Source of the DNA: Symbiodinium natans
Taxonomy: Eukaryota > Sar > Dinophyceae > Suessiales > Symbiodiniaceae
Length of the DNA stretch: 64,000 bases
Direction of reading: 5' to 3'
Assembly: GCA_905221605.1 (NCBI GenBank)
Contig: CAJNDS010002107.1
Coordinates: forward strand, 511,386 to 575,385
Below the pieces are notes generated by a model. It did no database searches and was not told where the DNA came from. It saw nothing but the letters and a program-made list of their open reading frames with translations. Both the position numbers and the translations under genes were made by a program. This document shows, piece by piece, positions 33,929 to 46,274 of this stretch (position 1 is the first letter of the stretch; the number at the start of each line of letters is the position of its first letter).

Positions 33929-34021
33929 CTCCGCGACCACGCCGGCGGCAAGTCCTTGCGGGCCCGCGCCGAGCGCCATCTCCGGCAAGCGCAGCAGTCG
34001 GCCCTGGAGGCGATCCTGGGA
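33929..34021 (+). CDS. Exon-like island, basic helix
   Basis: Reads LRDHAGGKSLRARAERHLRQ then AQQSALEAILG, an amphipathic, arginine-rich helix. CCCTAAA flanks both sides. Borders approximate. Product unknown. Confidence 0.4.
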
Positions 34022-34165
34022 ACTAAGCCCTAAACCCTAAACCCTAAACCCTAAACCCTAAACCCTAAACCCTAAACCCTAAACCCTAAACCCTAAACCC
34101 TAAACCCTAAACCCTAAACCCTAAACCTTAAACCCTAAACCCTAAACCCTAAACCCCAAAAGCCC
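34022..34165. repeat. CCCTAAA array
   Basis: About 19 heptamers with one CCTTAAA variant. Confidence 0.95.
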
Positions 34166-34269
34166 CAAAGTGCTTTTTTGGATTTTGGGGGGTTCTTGGG
34201 TTCAGGAAAATAGAGTCCTTACATACCCAGGCCAAAAACAGACCCTTGAGTCCTCTTACAGCCTCGGTT

Positions 34270-34356
34270 CCGAAAATAAGGATACCCTACCTTGTTGGGG
34301 TCCTTATTAAAAGAGAATCCTGCTGTTTGGAGATCTATTAGGGGTCCCTTATGTTC
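34270..34356 (+). mobile_element. MITE-like element, family C, copy 2
   Basis: Starts CCGAAAATAAGG and carries GGGGTCCTTATTAAAAGAGA, matching the reverse complement of 7,662-7,731. The right arm (TTATGTTCG) is eroded. Confidence 0.5.
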
Positions 34357-34440
34357 GTATGCCCCAATGGCTGAGTAAGTTTTATGTGCATATACACAAA
34401 AAACCACCAGTTCATTTTAAATACTAGAAGTAAATCAAAC

Positions 34441-34524
34441 ATGTATATATATATATACATATATATCTATTTGTATATCTATCTATCTATCTATCTATCT
34501 TTATATATATATATATATATATAT
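34441..34524. repeat. AT/ATCT microsatellite
   Basis: ATATAT runs with an internal TATC/CTAT tetranucleotide repeat. Confidence 0.9.
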
Positions 34525-34650
34525 GGAGTCCCTTCTAGGGCCTGGGAGCTTGAATGCATGGGATAAGTGGGCTTCAGGGTTTGGGGTGGTGGAGGTCTGA
34601 GCTTGAAGCAGGGGCCCTTAGTATGGTCTCTTACCCTTGTCTATAGGGAT

Positions 34651-34719
34651 CCGAAGTATGGGCCCTGAATTTATACAGTGTATAACATAGGGTCCCCAAG
34701 TTAAGGGCCCATACTTCGG
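34651..34719. mobile_element. Short element with perfect 16 bp inverted repeats
   Basis: CCGAAGTATGGGCCCT (34,651-34,666) and AGGGCCCATACTTCGG (34,704-34,719) are exact inverse copies around a 37 bp AT-rich centre. A single copy in this window, non-coding, and similar in build to the three MITE-like families. Confidence 0.5.
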
Positions 34720-34740
34720 CCCTTAGACGAGGGCTCCGGA

Positions 34741-36204
34741 GGGCCCTCGTGGGTTTAGGGTTTAGGGTTTAGGGTTTAGGGTTTAGGGAGCCGCTTGGCC
34801 AGAGGTCCTGTCGCAGTGGAGCGCCTTCGATGCCCCTCAGGCACATCCTGTTCGCAGGGTCTAGGGTTTTCGGGTTTCAGGGTTTAGGGTTTAAGGTTTT
34901 CGGGTCGAGGGTTGAAAGTTTAGGTGTCGATGAGGGTTTTGGGTTTAGGTTTGAGGCTTTGTCCCCTTCTTGCCCTACCTCAAGCAGCAGGTCCTGTGCC
35001 TGAAGCGACCCTGACCACCTGACATTCGGTCACAGACTCACAGCATTTTTGAGCTTGATTTGAGTATTGGGGGGGAGCAGTTTCCGGCATGATGATCGAA
35101 AGGCTAAGCCCTATACCCTGAACCCCCAAACCCTAAATCCTAAATTCTGTACCACCGCCCTAGGCCCCTTTAGCGTCCTAAGCCCTAAATGCCTAAACTC
35201 CTGACCCCCCAAAGCCCAAATCCCCAAACCCTAAACCCCTGATCCCCCTAAATCCCTCCCCCCTAAACCGTACACCCTATAAACCCTGAGACCCTAAAGC
35301 CACCCAAAGAAGCTCTCGACCCTGCAAACCCGGCTGTTGCGTAGCTGCAGCGGCTTTTGGCCTACAGGAGAAGACTCACAACATCCGTCTTGTTCAAGCA
35401 TCGTCCTAGGATGAGTGCTGTTCAGAGTCCGGGCTTTAGGGTTAGGGTTCCCCCCGAGAATTCCAAAACAGCTCCTGTAAGCCCCCAACTTAGAAACAAG
35501 AACACAAATTCGGGCACTATGATAGCATGTTCGCGGCATGGAGTTTTAGTCTTATCGAAGGGACTACTATAGAGGTCAGGAAGAATGACAAAGAATATAC
35601 TACAATAATATTCCAAAATACGAACACTATACTATAACAACCCCCAGAACCCCATTCCAACTACTGCACTTATTGAGGCCCCTATTCTAATCATTAAGGC
35701 CCCTGTTCTGTACTAATTATTGGGACCCCCAGTGTACGGGCCCCCAAGCTGCGATCTTCTCAAAAGCCTGGCTTCGGCCATACCGTGGCGATGGGCAACG
35801 CTTTCGGCTTCGGCGAGCAGCGCCTTGGCAGGAAGGGCGCCTGCCCCAAACCCTACACCCTACACCCTACACCCTAAACCTACACCCTACACCCGAAACC
35901 CTAAACTCAAACCCTCAACCCTAAACCTTAAAACCTGAACCCTAAACCCTAAACCCTAAACCCTGAACCCTAAACCCTAAACCCTGCACCCTACTTTTTC
36001 AGGGGGGTCAAGACTCACCGTCAGGTGTTGGCCAAACCCTTTTGCAGGAAGGCAGAAGCCCATTGTTGGAACGTCCAAGCACAAACCGGTATGGCAACCC
36101 TAAACCCTAAACCCTAAACCCTAAACCCTAAACCCTAAACCCTAAACCCTAAACCCTAAACCCTAAACCCTAAACCCTAAATCCTAAACTTTCGCAATCC
36201 TCAG
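34741..36204. repeat. Repeat-rich stretch, no recognised gene
   Basis: G-rich islands 34,750-34,790 and 34,860-34,925, C-rich 35,845-35,998 and 36,095-36,190. A stretch at 35,640-35,725 alternates AGGCCCCTATTCTAATCATT-like units and may be another small palindromic element. Frames at 35,294-35,616 overlap on both strands and I assign none. Confidence 0.45.
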
Positions 36205-36318
36205 CTTTTCGCACGCCAAGGAACCTGGGCAACGTCGCCGTGGAGCACGAGTCCTTTTGCCAGCGGCTCGGTAGCGCGCTCTGCGGGGCGCCCTGGCCGT
36301 GCAAAGTGCACAGAAGTT
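36205..36318 (+). CDS. Exon-like coding island, cysteine-containing
   Basis: Reads PRNLGNVAVEHESFCQRLGS then ALCGAPWPCKVHRSS. Non-repetitive, with G/C third positions and three cysteines. CCCTAAA lies immediately left. Right border uncertain. Product unknown. Confidence 0.4.
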
Positions 36319-36970
36319 CTGCTTAATGTTGCTTGATGTTGCTTGTTAACCCCTACGCCTAAACCCTAAACCCTAAACCCTAAACTCTAAACCCTCAACC
36401 CTGAACCCTAAACCCTAAATCCTAAACCATTCGTCTGTGGATGTCTGTGGGGTGAGTTTCCGAAGTATGCCTTGGACTGTGGTAGGTGTGCGTGGGCCTG
36501 GTCCTCTTCGTGGCCTCCATCTTCTTGCTCGGCTGGAACGAGCTCCTCTGCGGAAGACAAGGGTCTCCATGCCATCTTCCGAAACCCTAAATTTAAGAGC
36601 CTCCGGCTCAAGCGGCCGACAAGTTTGCGGTGGGGGGGGGGTGGGGGGGTGTGGGGGGGGGTGGGGGGGGCGGGGGGGTAGGGGGGGTAGGGTTTTTCCA
36701 AAAGAGCCCCTATGCCCTGTGCGAAACCGCCTATGGTCCATGAGTTTACGCGGTGGCCTGTTCCTCCACGGAAAAGCTGCCGGGGGAGGTTTTCACCTCC
36801 AGAAACCCATCCAACACGCCGCCAGGGTCGGCGGAAAGTCCCTTAACCTGCACTTCCCCCACCGTACCACGGGACCGCTTCCTGGGACTTTAGGACCCCT
36901 GCAGATCGAGCCCCGAAGGTTCAACTACGTGCGGAACCAGGCCGTGCTGTTGCCGGCCGGCTGCGAAGGG
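36319..36970. other. Unassigned stretch with poly-G tract
   Basis: C-rich island 36,355-36,425 and an almost pure G tract at 36,630-36,690. A 200-codon plus-strand frame (36,437-37,039) crosses the G tract, the telomere-like edge and part of a MITE-like element, so it is not credible as a whole. Parts of 36,470-36,620 might be exonic. Confidence 0.4.
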
Positions 36971-37070
36971 GTTTGGGTCCCTCTTATACGAACAGTCCTT
37001 AATAGGAATTTCTACTGCCCCCATTATCATCCCGATTAAGGACTGTTAGTTTCAGGGGGAAGATCCCAAG
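36971..37070. mobile_element. MITE-like element, family A, copy 3
   Basis: Inner arms AACAGTCCTTAAT and ATTAAGGACTGTT are perfect 13 bp inverted repeats. The outer right arm GGGGGAAGATCCCAAG matches the family end and the outer left arm is degraded (TTTGGGTCCC). Confidence 0.65.
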
Positions 37071-38308
37071 TTTGGGGGGGGGGTGTTAGGGTATTGAGGG
37101 GTTTAGGGTTTGGGGAAAGTTTGGGGAAAGTTGGTGGGGGGTTTGGGGTTTAAGGTTGTGGGTTGAGGGTTTTGGGGCTTCGGGTTTGGAGTTTAAGGGT
37201 TCAGCCATCTGTTGGGAAAGTTGTGGTCCGGGGTATTTCGGAGAAGAGACCATGTAGAAGCGTGCCAACAACCCTCGAGTAAACCAAAAAACAAGCTACA
37301 ATGCGTGATTTTGGGGAAAGTTTTTGTGTTTCTTGCCTACTAGTGGTAAGCCTCGATATGAACGCAGTCGGTTCTTTTCAGTCCTGTCATTGCTGCTGGT
37401 ATAGGGTTTAGGGTTTAGGGGTGTCAGCAGCTGCGGTTGTGGCCACTCAGCAAAGCAAGCGGTCAGCCACTGTCTGAACTGATGACAGCCATGTGGAACA
37501 TGCCATCAGACGACTTCCAGTACACATTCGTCATTCGTCACATTGAAATAGCATTGACGGTCCTCTTGGGGTTGGGACGGAAAATTTCCATGAGGCTGTT
37601 GATACAACGGTGCCCTAAGCCCCTACCAAAGCACCCTTAGGGGCTTAGGGTCCCGAAAGCCATAAGCCCAAAACCCAGGGCTAAGCCCCAAACCCTAAAC
37701 CCTAAAATCTAAACCCTAAACCCTAAACCCTAAACCCTAAGCCCAAAACCTTAGAAGCAAGAAGAGACACCCAGGAAGGTGAGCAAGGAGACGGCGGTTG
37801 CTGGATGCACCCCCCTGGTGGACAACAACAACTCCCCGATTTGGGCCTCTTGCTACGTGCCTGGGCGGCAAGTCCAGAAGCCGGGGTTTAGGGTTTAGGG
37901 TTTAGGGTTTAGGACTTACGCTGAGGTTTCTTAGACAAGTTCAACCCCCCACAGGCCCTTAAAGTACGGAGTTTCCCCTGTTCAAGGAGTCCTAGGTGGT
38001 GCAGGCTTCGAGAAGGCTAGAGCTGTCATGAGGACCACTAGGGGTAGGCCTAAGCCCTAAACCCTCAACCCTAAGCCCGGTCGCAGATTCAGAGCAGCTA
38101 CGACTTCGGCATGGACCCGCGGGTGAAGGATCGGGCGGAAGACCTGCAGACACCAGCCATTCTCCGGGCTTAGATTTCGTGTAAAGACTTTGGGGTTCGG
38201 GTGTGCTCTTCGTGATTGATGCATGTGTGTACATATATATATATATATATTGTGAATCACAGCCTTCTAGGGTCTATTCAACGCTTGCCTTTTCCACTTA
38301 GAATACAA

Positions 38309-38354
<46 letters not shown>

Positions 38355-38727
38355 GAACGAGGCGCCGAACATGCAACAATATTTGTTTAAACCGACTGCA
38401 AAATCGGCCCGATGTAAATTACTAGACGTCAAAGCCTGGCTCGATGTAGAGTGGTGCGCAGATAAATACTGTATGCACATTTTCAATATAATATAGCTAG
38501 GTGCTTCCCCTCGAATGTTTGGGGTTTCCATTTGAACTTCTCTTTTGGAAGAACTTGTTGGTTTGCATCCAGATGATGGCAATTTTCGAATAGCACGGGA
38601 AAGCCGCAACCTACACCCTAAACCCTAAACCCTAAACCCTAAACCCTAAACCCTAAACCCTAAACCCTAAACCCTAAACCCTAAACCCTTAACCCTGAAC
38701 CCTTAACCTTTAACCCGAAGCCTCCAG
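37071..38727. repeat. Telomere-like islands, GA microsatellite
   Basis: G-rich 37,085-37,195, C-rich 37,685-37,745, G-rich 37,885-37,912, C-rich 38,610-38,715. A GA run with GACA tail lies at 38,313-38,352 and an AT run near 38,232-38,250. A GC-rich stretch at 37,775-37,885 is open in two plus-strand frames and may hold an exon. Confidence 0.5.
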
Positions 38728-38799
38728 AGGAGCTGGGGCTGACTTTTGCTGGGGACCTGGAGGGTGCCTTGTTCCAGGCCCAGACGGCGAGGGATTTGC
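38728..38799 (+). CDS. Exon-like coding island
   Basis: It follows CCTCCAG (acceptor) and reads EELGLTFAGDLEGALFQAQT then ARDLR before a GA-type border (GCG|GATTTAGG). C-rich repeats on the left, G-rich on the right. Product unknown. Confidence 0.4.
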
Positions 38800-39856
38800 G
38801 GATTTAGGGGGCTTTGGGGAGGTTTAGGGTTTAGAGTTTGGGATTTAGGGTTTAGGGTTAGGGTTGGGGTGTAGGGTGAGAGTTCTATGACATAGGGTTT
38901 AGGGTGTAGGGCTTAGGGTTTCGGGGTTCTGGGATTAGGGGCTTTGTGGGAATTAGGGTTTGGGGATCTGCGGCTGGGCTGTGTGTGGTCTCCAGCCGCG
39001 CAGTTGGAAACACATGGCAGGCCAAACGGCCCTTAACTCTGACACCCTAAACCCTAAACCCTAAACCCTAAGCCCTAAACCCTAAACACCCGAAACCCTA
39101 AACCCTAAACCCCAAAAAGCCCTGAACTCATGCAATCCCCCAACCCTTAAGCCCCCCAAGCAATGGCACTGCAGGATCTTCGTGATCGCCCCGGGGTGTG
39201 CCGTTGGGGTATGGTGCATATCTTCCCTGCTTAGGGTTTAGGGGGTTAACCCTTAGCCCTAGCAACGAACTCTCGACCCTCAATGCTGAACGCTCAACGG
39301 TTAGGGTTTGGGTTTGAAGAGGCTCATATTCAGGAATATCCTTCAGGGGATTTACATGGCCAACCTCGTTGTAGGCCAAGTCCCAGATCTACCAGTGGCA
39401 GGAGGCACCGCCTTTTTTTTTCTTTTCGGGCTCAGGTTCAGAGTTTCAGGTTTAGGGTTTAGAGTTTCAAGTTTCAGGGTTTCAGGGCTTCGGGGTTCGG
39501 AGTTTTAGGGCGCAGGGTTGTAGGGTTTTGGGGTTGCAGGGTTTCATATTTTCGGGCTTTTAGGGTTTCCGGGTTGCAGGCGGTTTGCGGCCTTAGGGGG
39601 CTTAGGACCCGAACTTCAGAGAAAAGCTAAGGGAGCCAAGCCCTGAACCCTAACACCTAAAAGCCCTTAGACCGTGACGCCTTCAAGCCCCTAAACCCTT
39701 AAACCTTAAAGCCCTAAAGATCTAGAACTCTGTAAAGCCCTAGACCCCTAAAGCCCTAACAGCGTTGCAGAGAAGGTCTCAGGGCTGGGGTTTAGGGTTT
39801 AGGGTTTAAGGTTTCGGGTTTAGGGTTTAGGGTTTAGGATGATGTGGAGGGGGTGG

Positions 39857-40003
39857 GGGTTTAGGGGTTTAGGGGTTTAGGGGTTTAGGGGTTTAGGGGT
39901 TTAGGGGTTTAGGGGTTTAGGGGTTTAGGGGTTTAGGGGTTTAGGGGTTTAGGGGTTTAGGGGTTTAGGGGTTTAGGGGTTTAGGGGTTTAGGGGTTTAG
40001 GGT
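39857..40003. repeat. TTTAGGGG octamer array
   Basis: About 18 perfect octamers. The extra G is fixed in every unit, unlike the TTTAGGG arrays nearby. Confidence 0.95.
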
Positions 40004-40973
40004 TGAGGGCGCAGCCTTGTGCACGTTCGCGAAAGTGCTTGGCTGCTTTTCGTCGAGGGCCCCAAACCCTAAACCCTAAACCCTAAACCCTAAATCCTAA
40101 ACCCTAAACCCTAAACCCTAAACCCTAAACCCTAAACTCGAAACCCTAAAACCCTAAAGCCCTTAAACCCCTAGACCCCTAAACCCCTGGAAGAAAAACC
40201 GAGAATTCTTGTGGCCCAGTCCCCGCAGCCCCCACCCCGAATCCTAAGCCCTAAGCCCAGGAAAAACAGTGCAGCAGCACCTCGACCACGGGAGGCGGCA
40301 AGACAAAGACCTGCACCCTGGCGTCCTTCATCTTGGCCCTTTCCCCCGAAGCTGAAAAGCTGTAAGCTGTAAGCCCTAAAGCCCTAAATCCAGCCCTAAA
40401 GCCCTAAAGCCCTAAAGCCCTAAAGCCCTAAAGCCCTAAAGCCCTAAAGCCTTAAGGCCCTAAACCCTAAACCCTAAACCCTAAAATGAAACCCTCGATG
40501 CTGGCTCCGGGAGCTTGTGATCTTCGGGGCGGCGAGTGTTCAGGGTTGTTTGACTGCGGGTTTTCGGGCTTAGGGGTTTAGGACTTACGAGGGTTTAGGG
40601 TTTAGGGGTTTAGGGTTTTAGGGGTTTAGTTTTTTTGGGTTTAGGGGTCTAGGGTCTTAGGGTTTAGCGATCTAGGGGTTTAGGGATTAGGGTTGTCAGG
40701 TTTGGGGTTAGGGCTTAGGAGGGAAATCTTGGCGGACATTGTAGACCAGGCTGGAACCCACCTCGGTCATACCCCGAAAGAATTCGACGCCCTCTTGGAA
40801 GTTCTTCAAGAGCCTCCCGAGTGTACGTCCGGTGCGGGACAAAGCGAACTCTTCCCTTTCGGCTTTCCTTGGACCTGGGAAAGCCTTAGATTTGGGGATT
40901 GTTCCGCAAGGGTCCACCCAAAAGCTTAGATGTAGCCTCTCAACTCTCAACCCTCGAAGAGTTCGACTCTATA

Positions 40974-41045
<72 letters not shown>

Positions 41046-41756
41046 GAGAGAACCCTCGAAGCAGGACGTAGTGACGTAGTTGGGAACCTTCCCCAAATTG
41101 TGTACCACCCGGAGGCACCTACGACTACCATCTGGGGTGGGCGAGCTCCCCGATCGACTCCAACCAGCTGCTTGATGAAATGGGGTTGGTTTCTGTTACC
41201 CTAACCCTCGACAACCCCAAACCCGAAACCCTAAACCCTAAACCCTAAACCCCTAAACCCCTAAGCCCCTAAGCCCCTAAACCCTAAAAACCTTAAACCC
41301 TTCAATTCAGAACCCTGAGCCCTCAAGCCTCAACTCTGAACTCCAGTCAAACCCCAAAACCCCCAAACCCCGAAAGCTTGCTTTTGCTGGCCAGGTAGCC
41401 CTGCAAGTTCCAACTCGGAAGGTTTGATATGTCGCGAGGCATCCCTAAGACGCCCTGGGCTTGCTCGAGGCCTTCACCCTCGAGTCTTTCTTGGGTTGTG
41501 GGTGGCTTGGGTAAGGCTTTCGAGCTTCTTTCTCCTTACGCAGGGCAGCCCTGGTGCAGCTGTCCGGTCATGAGGGCTTTGGACAGAACGTGAGCTTGAC
41601 CCCATTCAGCTGCCAGGCATGAACAAGAAAGTTGGCCAAGCCCCCAACCCTCCCCAAACCCCAAAACCCCAACGAGCCCAACAGAAACCTCGGGATGTGC
41701 CCTTTGCGGGTTTAGGGTTTAGGGTTTAGGGTATGCGCCCTTCCGCCGTATCCTAG
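40004..41756. repeat. CCCTAAAG octamers, GA microsatellite, no recognised gene
   Basis: C-rich 40,062-40,135, CCCTAAAG octamers 40,382-40,453, G-rich 40,590-40,700, a 69 bp GA run 40,981-41,049, and C-rich 41,225-41,285. The 78-101 codon frames over 40,693-41,204 overlap on both strands and include the GA repeat. Confidence 0.55.
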
Positions 41757-41824
41757 GTTCTACTGCTACCCGACCATGCGGGCGGGCTGCCAGACTGGTG
41801 GCTCGCAAATTCAGCAGCTGGGAC
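41757..41824 (+). CDS. Exon-like coding island
   Basis: Acceptor CCTAG|G and donor GAC|GTTTAGGG bound 68 nt reading FYCYPTMRAGCQTGGSQIQQ then LG. The intron on the right starts directly with TTTAGGG units. The left intron, unusually, also contains G-rich repeats. Product unknown. Confidence 0.45.
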
Positions 41825-41984
41825 GTTTAGGGTTTAGGGTTTAGGGTTTGGGGTTTAGGGTTTGTAAAAAGGGTTCGGGAACCCACCCCCCCCCCCCCCC
41901 CCCCATGAAGACTCTCAATCAATCACAACGGGGCCGAACTTCTGGGGGGTGGATCAGGTCAGGTCCCTGAACCCTAAAACTGCT

Positions 41985-42200
41985 TCGTGTCAGGGAGCGC
42001 TTTGGGGCAGGTTTTGCAGTGTTGCGGCGTCGAAGCACTTTTCTGCGTAGCCCCTGTTATCATCCGAAAGGCCACTATTATTTGCTTAAGAACCCTTCCC
42101 CCCAAAAAAACAAAAGCAATCCCTATGTTGCCCTTCAATGGAAGGATTTGCTTTGTTGTTTGGGGTGGTTCTTCAGCAAATAGTAGGTCAATCATTACAT
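41985..42200. other. Open on both strands, coding strand unclear
   Basis: About 70 codons are open in one frame of each strand. The minus frame reads MIDLLFAEEPPQTTKQILPL onward and the plus frame has a hydrophobic centre. AT content is higher than in the exon islands. One of the two is probably coding or transposon-derived, but I cannot choose. Confidence 0.25.
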
Positions 42201-42532
42201 AGTTCGCCCAAGGGGTGCCCTGCGGTTCCCTAAACCCTAAACCCTAAACCCTAAACCCGAAACCCTAAACCCTAAACCCTAAACCCTAAACCCTAAAACC
42301 GGGAGACTGCTGTTTGACCGAACCGCAAGCTTTGTAGCGACTGCTGCAGACATTCCAAAACCCAGGATCCTTAGGGGTAGGGTTTAGGGCCTTTAGGGGC
42401 TCTGGAGGCTTTAGGGGCTTTCGGGGCTTTCGGGGTTTTAGGGGTTCTGAGGGGCTTTGTGGGTTTTAGGGGCCTTCGGGGTTTTAGAGGTTTTGGGGGT
42501 GTTCAAGGGTTTTGTTTTTCGCGTTTGCGCAG

Positions 42533-42639
42533 GAACAGGGGGACGATCCCGCAGCAGCTGCAGACCACCCTCAGTGCCCCCGACGGCACTATCGGCATGG
42601 GCGACAGCAACAGCAGCATGCCCCTCGCTCCATCCGATC
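42533..42639 (+). CDS. Exon-like coding island
   Basis: Acceptor TTGCGCAG|G and donor GATC|GTGTAGGG bound 107 nt. It reads NRGTIPQQLQTTLSAPDGTI then GMGDSNSSMPLAPSD. Polar, glutamine/serine-rich, not repetitive. Good splice borders at both ends. Product unknown. Confidence 0.5.
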
Positions 42640-42940
42640 GTGTAGGGTTTAGTGTTTAGGGTTTAGGGGTTTGGGTTAGGGTTTAGGGTTAGGATTTAGG
42701 GTTTAGGGTCTAGGGTTTAGGGTTTAGGGCTCTTTAGGGCTCTTTAGGGCTCTTTAGGGCTCTTGGGGGCTCTTTAGGGTTCTTTAGGGTTTTCTCCAGG
42801 TTGTGTAGGTTCTGGCCCGGGATCCAGAGGCCTCTGTCGTGGGTTGGTTTGCGGGTTTTCTCGGGAGTTTCTCCGTGGCTTGAGCCCTGGCGGTGCGGGG
42901 TGCTCGTGTGGTGCGCGCGTGAGTGTAGCATAGACATAGA
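42640..42940. repeat. G-rich island and GGGCTCTTTA repeats
   Basis: TTTAGGG-type units to about 42,728 pass into a GGGCTCTTTA decamer repeated five times to 42,790, then unique sequence. Confidence 0.7.
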
Positions 42941-43027
42941 TTGGGATGTTTCCCTCTATACTAACAGTCCCCCCCGAATCATAATCCCTATCAAGGACTG
43001 TTATTATAAGGGGGGGGGACATCACAA
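42941..43027. mobile_element. MITE-like element, family A, copy 4
   Basis: Ends TTGGGATGTTTCCC and GGGGACATCACAA are inverted. Inside, TAACAGTCC and GGACTGTTA form a perfect inner pair. Length 87 bp. Confidence 0.65.
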
Positions 43028-44934
43028 GGCATAGAGCAGGGCTCCCCGGTAGGGTTTAGGGGTTTAAGCTTTGCGCTCCTGGGTTGGAGGGCTGTGGGCT
43101 ATAGGGTTTGAGGCTCAGAGTGCTACGCCAGAGCAACAAGGCATCAGACAATTCCCAAGGCGATCCCCTTGCAACCCAAACATTTTGACGGTATAAACTT
43201 TCCGAAGTACACACATCCCCCTAGCTGAACAGGCCCCCACACAGCCAAGACTAGGCATGTCCAAGAAGGGTTGCTGTGTTTTTTCGCAATTGTAGGTTTA
43301 CATCACCATGATCCAGGCAGACTTCGCTTTGGTTCGAGGCTTTGTGTGTTTTTAGGCCAGCAAGCACCCCCAAGCAGGGTTCTGACACGTCCTGAGGGGT
43401 TGCTGAGCGGTTTAGGGGTTTTGCAAGAAGTACCTGATCCCGAGCCGTCATGATACACAAAACAATAGACCCGTCGACGCGTGGACATCTCAGGTATCTG
43501 CTGAACCACGACCAGCTCGGCATTTTTCCGTCCCAGCCCGTTCAGCTACCCTCCGCATCACAGGCGCAGAGCAATCGGTCTTCCACTTTTGCATGCAAAA
43601 TGGTCAAGCAGCACATCATTCCTGGAATAAGCATGGTATTGTGTGGAGATTGCACAACTTGTCCCTTGAGCAAAGTCACATACCCCCCCCCCCCCCCCCC
43701 CCCGCCAGACATGCATGGCGACACCTGTGGGATTACAATGCCGGACATCCTGCCGTTTTGGTACGCAGCTACACTGCTGCGACAAAAGCAGTTTGCATGA
43801 GGGCATGTGGTGGACGGACGGCTGCCGTGGCACCTGCCATTGGCCTTTGAGACTGCCCACCCTAAACCCTACATGAGCCGAGACCCCGCTCCTGCCCCGA
43901 GCCCCAGGGTTGCACAGCTTCCTCCTGCCCCAATTCTTTAAACCCCAAACCCTGAACCCTACACCCTAAACCCTAAACCCCAAACCCCAAACCCCCTTAA
44001 ACCCTAGACCCTAGACCCTAGACCCTAGACCCTAAACCCTAGACCCTAGACCCTAGACCCTAGACCCTAAACCCTAAACCCTAAACCCTAAACCCTAAAC
44101 CCTAAACCCTAAACCCTAAACCCTAAACCCTGAATCCCATACCGGCGGAAGCCCCTGTCAGCACCCTGCAAGCATGGGAAGCCTCCTGTCCGCAGGTGAG
44201 CCCGCTGCTTCCAAACAAGCAGGCCACAGGGTTGCCTTCTAACGCTGCTATTCCCAAGGTTTCAGGGTGTTTGGGAACTTGGGTTTAGGGTTTAGGGTTT
44301 AGGGTTTAGGGTTTAGGGTTTAGGGTTTAGGGTTTAGGGTTTAGAGGTTCAGGGTTTTGGGGGGTTTAGGATTTGGGGGTTTCGGGGTTTGGGGGCTCGA
44401 GGGGTTTGGGGTCAAAACGAGGCTTACAGGTGTCAAGGTTCAGGTCCGGGGCCTGGAAGCCTTAGATTTATGAAGCGTGGAGCTTGGAGAGCCAAAACCT
44501 GAAGCCCTTCAACAGCCTAAGCTTACTTAAGCTTGAAAGCTTAGGGTTCAGGGTTCAGGGTTCAGGGGTGTGGGGCAGAAGGGCTAGAGGTTGGTTATAG
44601 GCTGATGGGTGATAGGGTTTAGGGTTCGTGCAGCGTGAACCCATCACTCCCACAAGGACTGAACAAGAATGCGGCCCCTTTCTTTGCGCCAGTAAGCCGC
44701 ATATAACGCGCTGGCGGTCACTGGCCCTAAGGGCTGCCAGTCTTGCAATCAAGGTCACAAGCGGATGGGCGCAGGTTTCTTTCGCAACCGTTGCCAAAGC
44801 GCTTGTTTGCATCCTACTGTCCTATTGTACAGATATGCTTAATGCCTGTGCGTCCTTCAGGAGCCCCAAACCCTAAACCCTAGACCCTCAACCCTTAACC
44901 CTAAACCCTAAACCCCCAAACCCTAAGCCCTAAA
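43028..44934. repeat. Unique stretch then CCCTAGA and TTTAGGG arrays
   Basis: 43,050-43,860 holds overlapping frames on both strands around a poly-C run (43,682-43,703), with no recognised domain. From 43,940 to 44,130 C-rich units include a homogeneous CCCTAGA block (about 44,002-44,068) followed by CCCTAAA. A G-rich array lies at 44,281-44,345. Confidence 0.5.
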
Positions 44935-44935
44935 G

Positions 44936-45030
44936 CTCGCTTGACTTCTTGGGCCAGGGCGTGGCCGTGGGCCAGGGCACCGTGCAGTTCGAGTCTGTGG
45001 CTGGCCGCGACACGGTGCCTCGGTGGAGCC
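44936..45030 (+). CDS. Exon-like coding island
   Basis: Reads LDFLGQGVAVGQGTVQFESV then AGRDTVPRWS in a GC-rich context. GQGxAVGQGT looks like a beta-strand-rich protein. C-rich islands on both sides. Borders approximate. Product unknown. Confidence 0.45.
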
Positions 45031-45400
45031 AAAAGCCCTACACCCCAAACTCCGAAACCCTAAGCCGTAAACACTACACTCCTAAACCCTAAACTCCTAA
45101 ACCCTAAACTCCCAGACCCTAAACTCGCAAACTCCTAAACTCCTAAACCCTAAGGCGTAAATCCTACACCCTGAGCTCTGCAGGTTTCAGGGCTTTGTGA
45201 TGCTCTTCAGGCCTTCTTAAGGGGTTATGTTCCTCGTGAGATTCGGGGTTTAGGGTTCTCCTCTGAGAGCCCTACCCTGCATCCCCCAGAAGCCTTGCAT
45301 GAGGGTTTAGGGTTTAGGGTTTAGGGTTTAGGGTTTAGGGTTTAGGGTCAACTCCTCCACCCGAAAACCCTCAGCCCTGAACCCTGCTCTGGCCCCTGAG

Positions 45401-45461
45401 GTGGGAGACGTGCGCACGTCCTTCACCCGGTCTGTCATTCAGAAGGCCCAAGCCGATTGGG
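45401..45461 (+). CDS. Exon-like coding island
   Basis: It follows CCCTGAG|G and ends TGGG|GTTTAG. Reads VGDVRTSFTRSVIQKAQADW. Sits between a degenerate C-rich stretch and a G-rich island. It could be in the same gene as 44,936-45,030. Confidence 0.4.
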
Positions 45462-45716
45462 GTTTAGAGTTTAGGGATGTTTAGGGTTTAGGGTTTAGGG
45501 TTTAGGGTCGTCTGAAGGGCCTTCTCACTGTGCACTCAACGTCCTTGGCTCTCTAGACGGCGAGCCGTGAAGACACCGAAACCAAAACTCTTACGCCTCA
45601 CATTGTCAAAAGGGTCAATTGCCCAAAAACGCCCTGATTGCCCTAAAACCTAAAGGGTAGGGTGTTTTTTTTTGTGTTTTTTTCTGTTTTTTTTTGGTGT
45701 TTTTTCTGTTTTTTTA

Positions 45717-46079
45717 AGCAAGAAAGAAAGACAGAAAGAGAGAAAGAAAGAAAGAAATAAAGAAAGAAAGAAAGAAAGAAAGGAAAGCAAGACAGAAAGA
45801 AAGAAAGAAAGAAAGGAAGGAAGAAAGGAAGAAAGAAAGGAAGGAAAGAAAGAAAGAAAGGAAAGCAAGACAGAAAGAAAGAAAGAACTAAAGAAAGAAA
45901 GGCCGAAAGAAAGGAAAGCAAGACAGAAATAAAGAAAGAAAGAGAGAAAGAAAGAAAGACAGAAAGAAAGAGAGAAATAAAGAAAGAAGGAAAGCAAGAC
46001 AGAAAGAAAGAAAGAAGAGAGAAAGAAAGAAAGAAAGAGAGAAAGAAAGAAAGAAATAAAAAAAGAAAGAAAGAAAGAG

Positions 46080-46178
<99 letters not shown>

Positions 46179-46179
46179 G

Positions 46180-46274
<95 letters not shown>

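Noticed and set aside
36437-37039. 200-codon plus-strand frame
   Set aside because: It crosses a pure G tract and a MITE-like element and overlaps frames of about 100 codons on the other strand.
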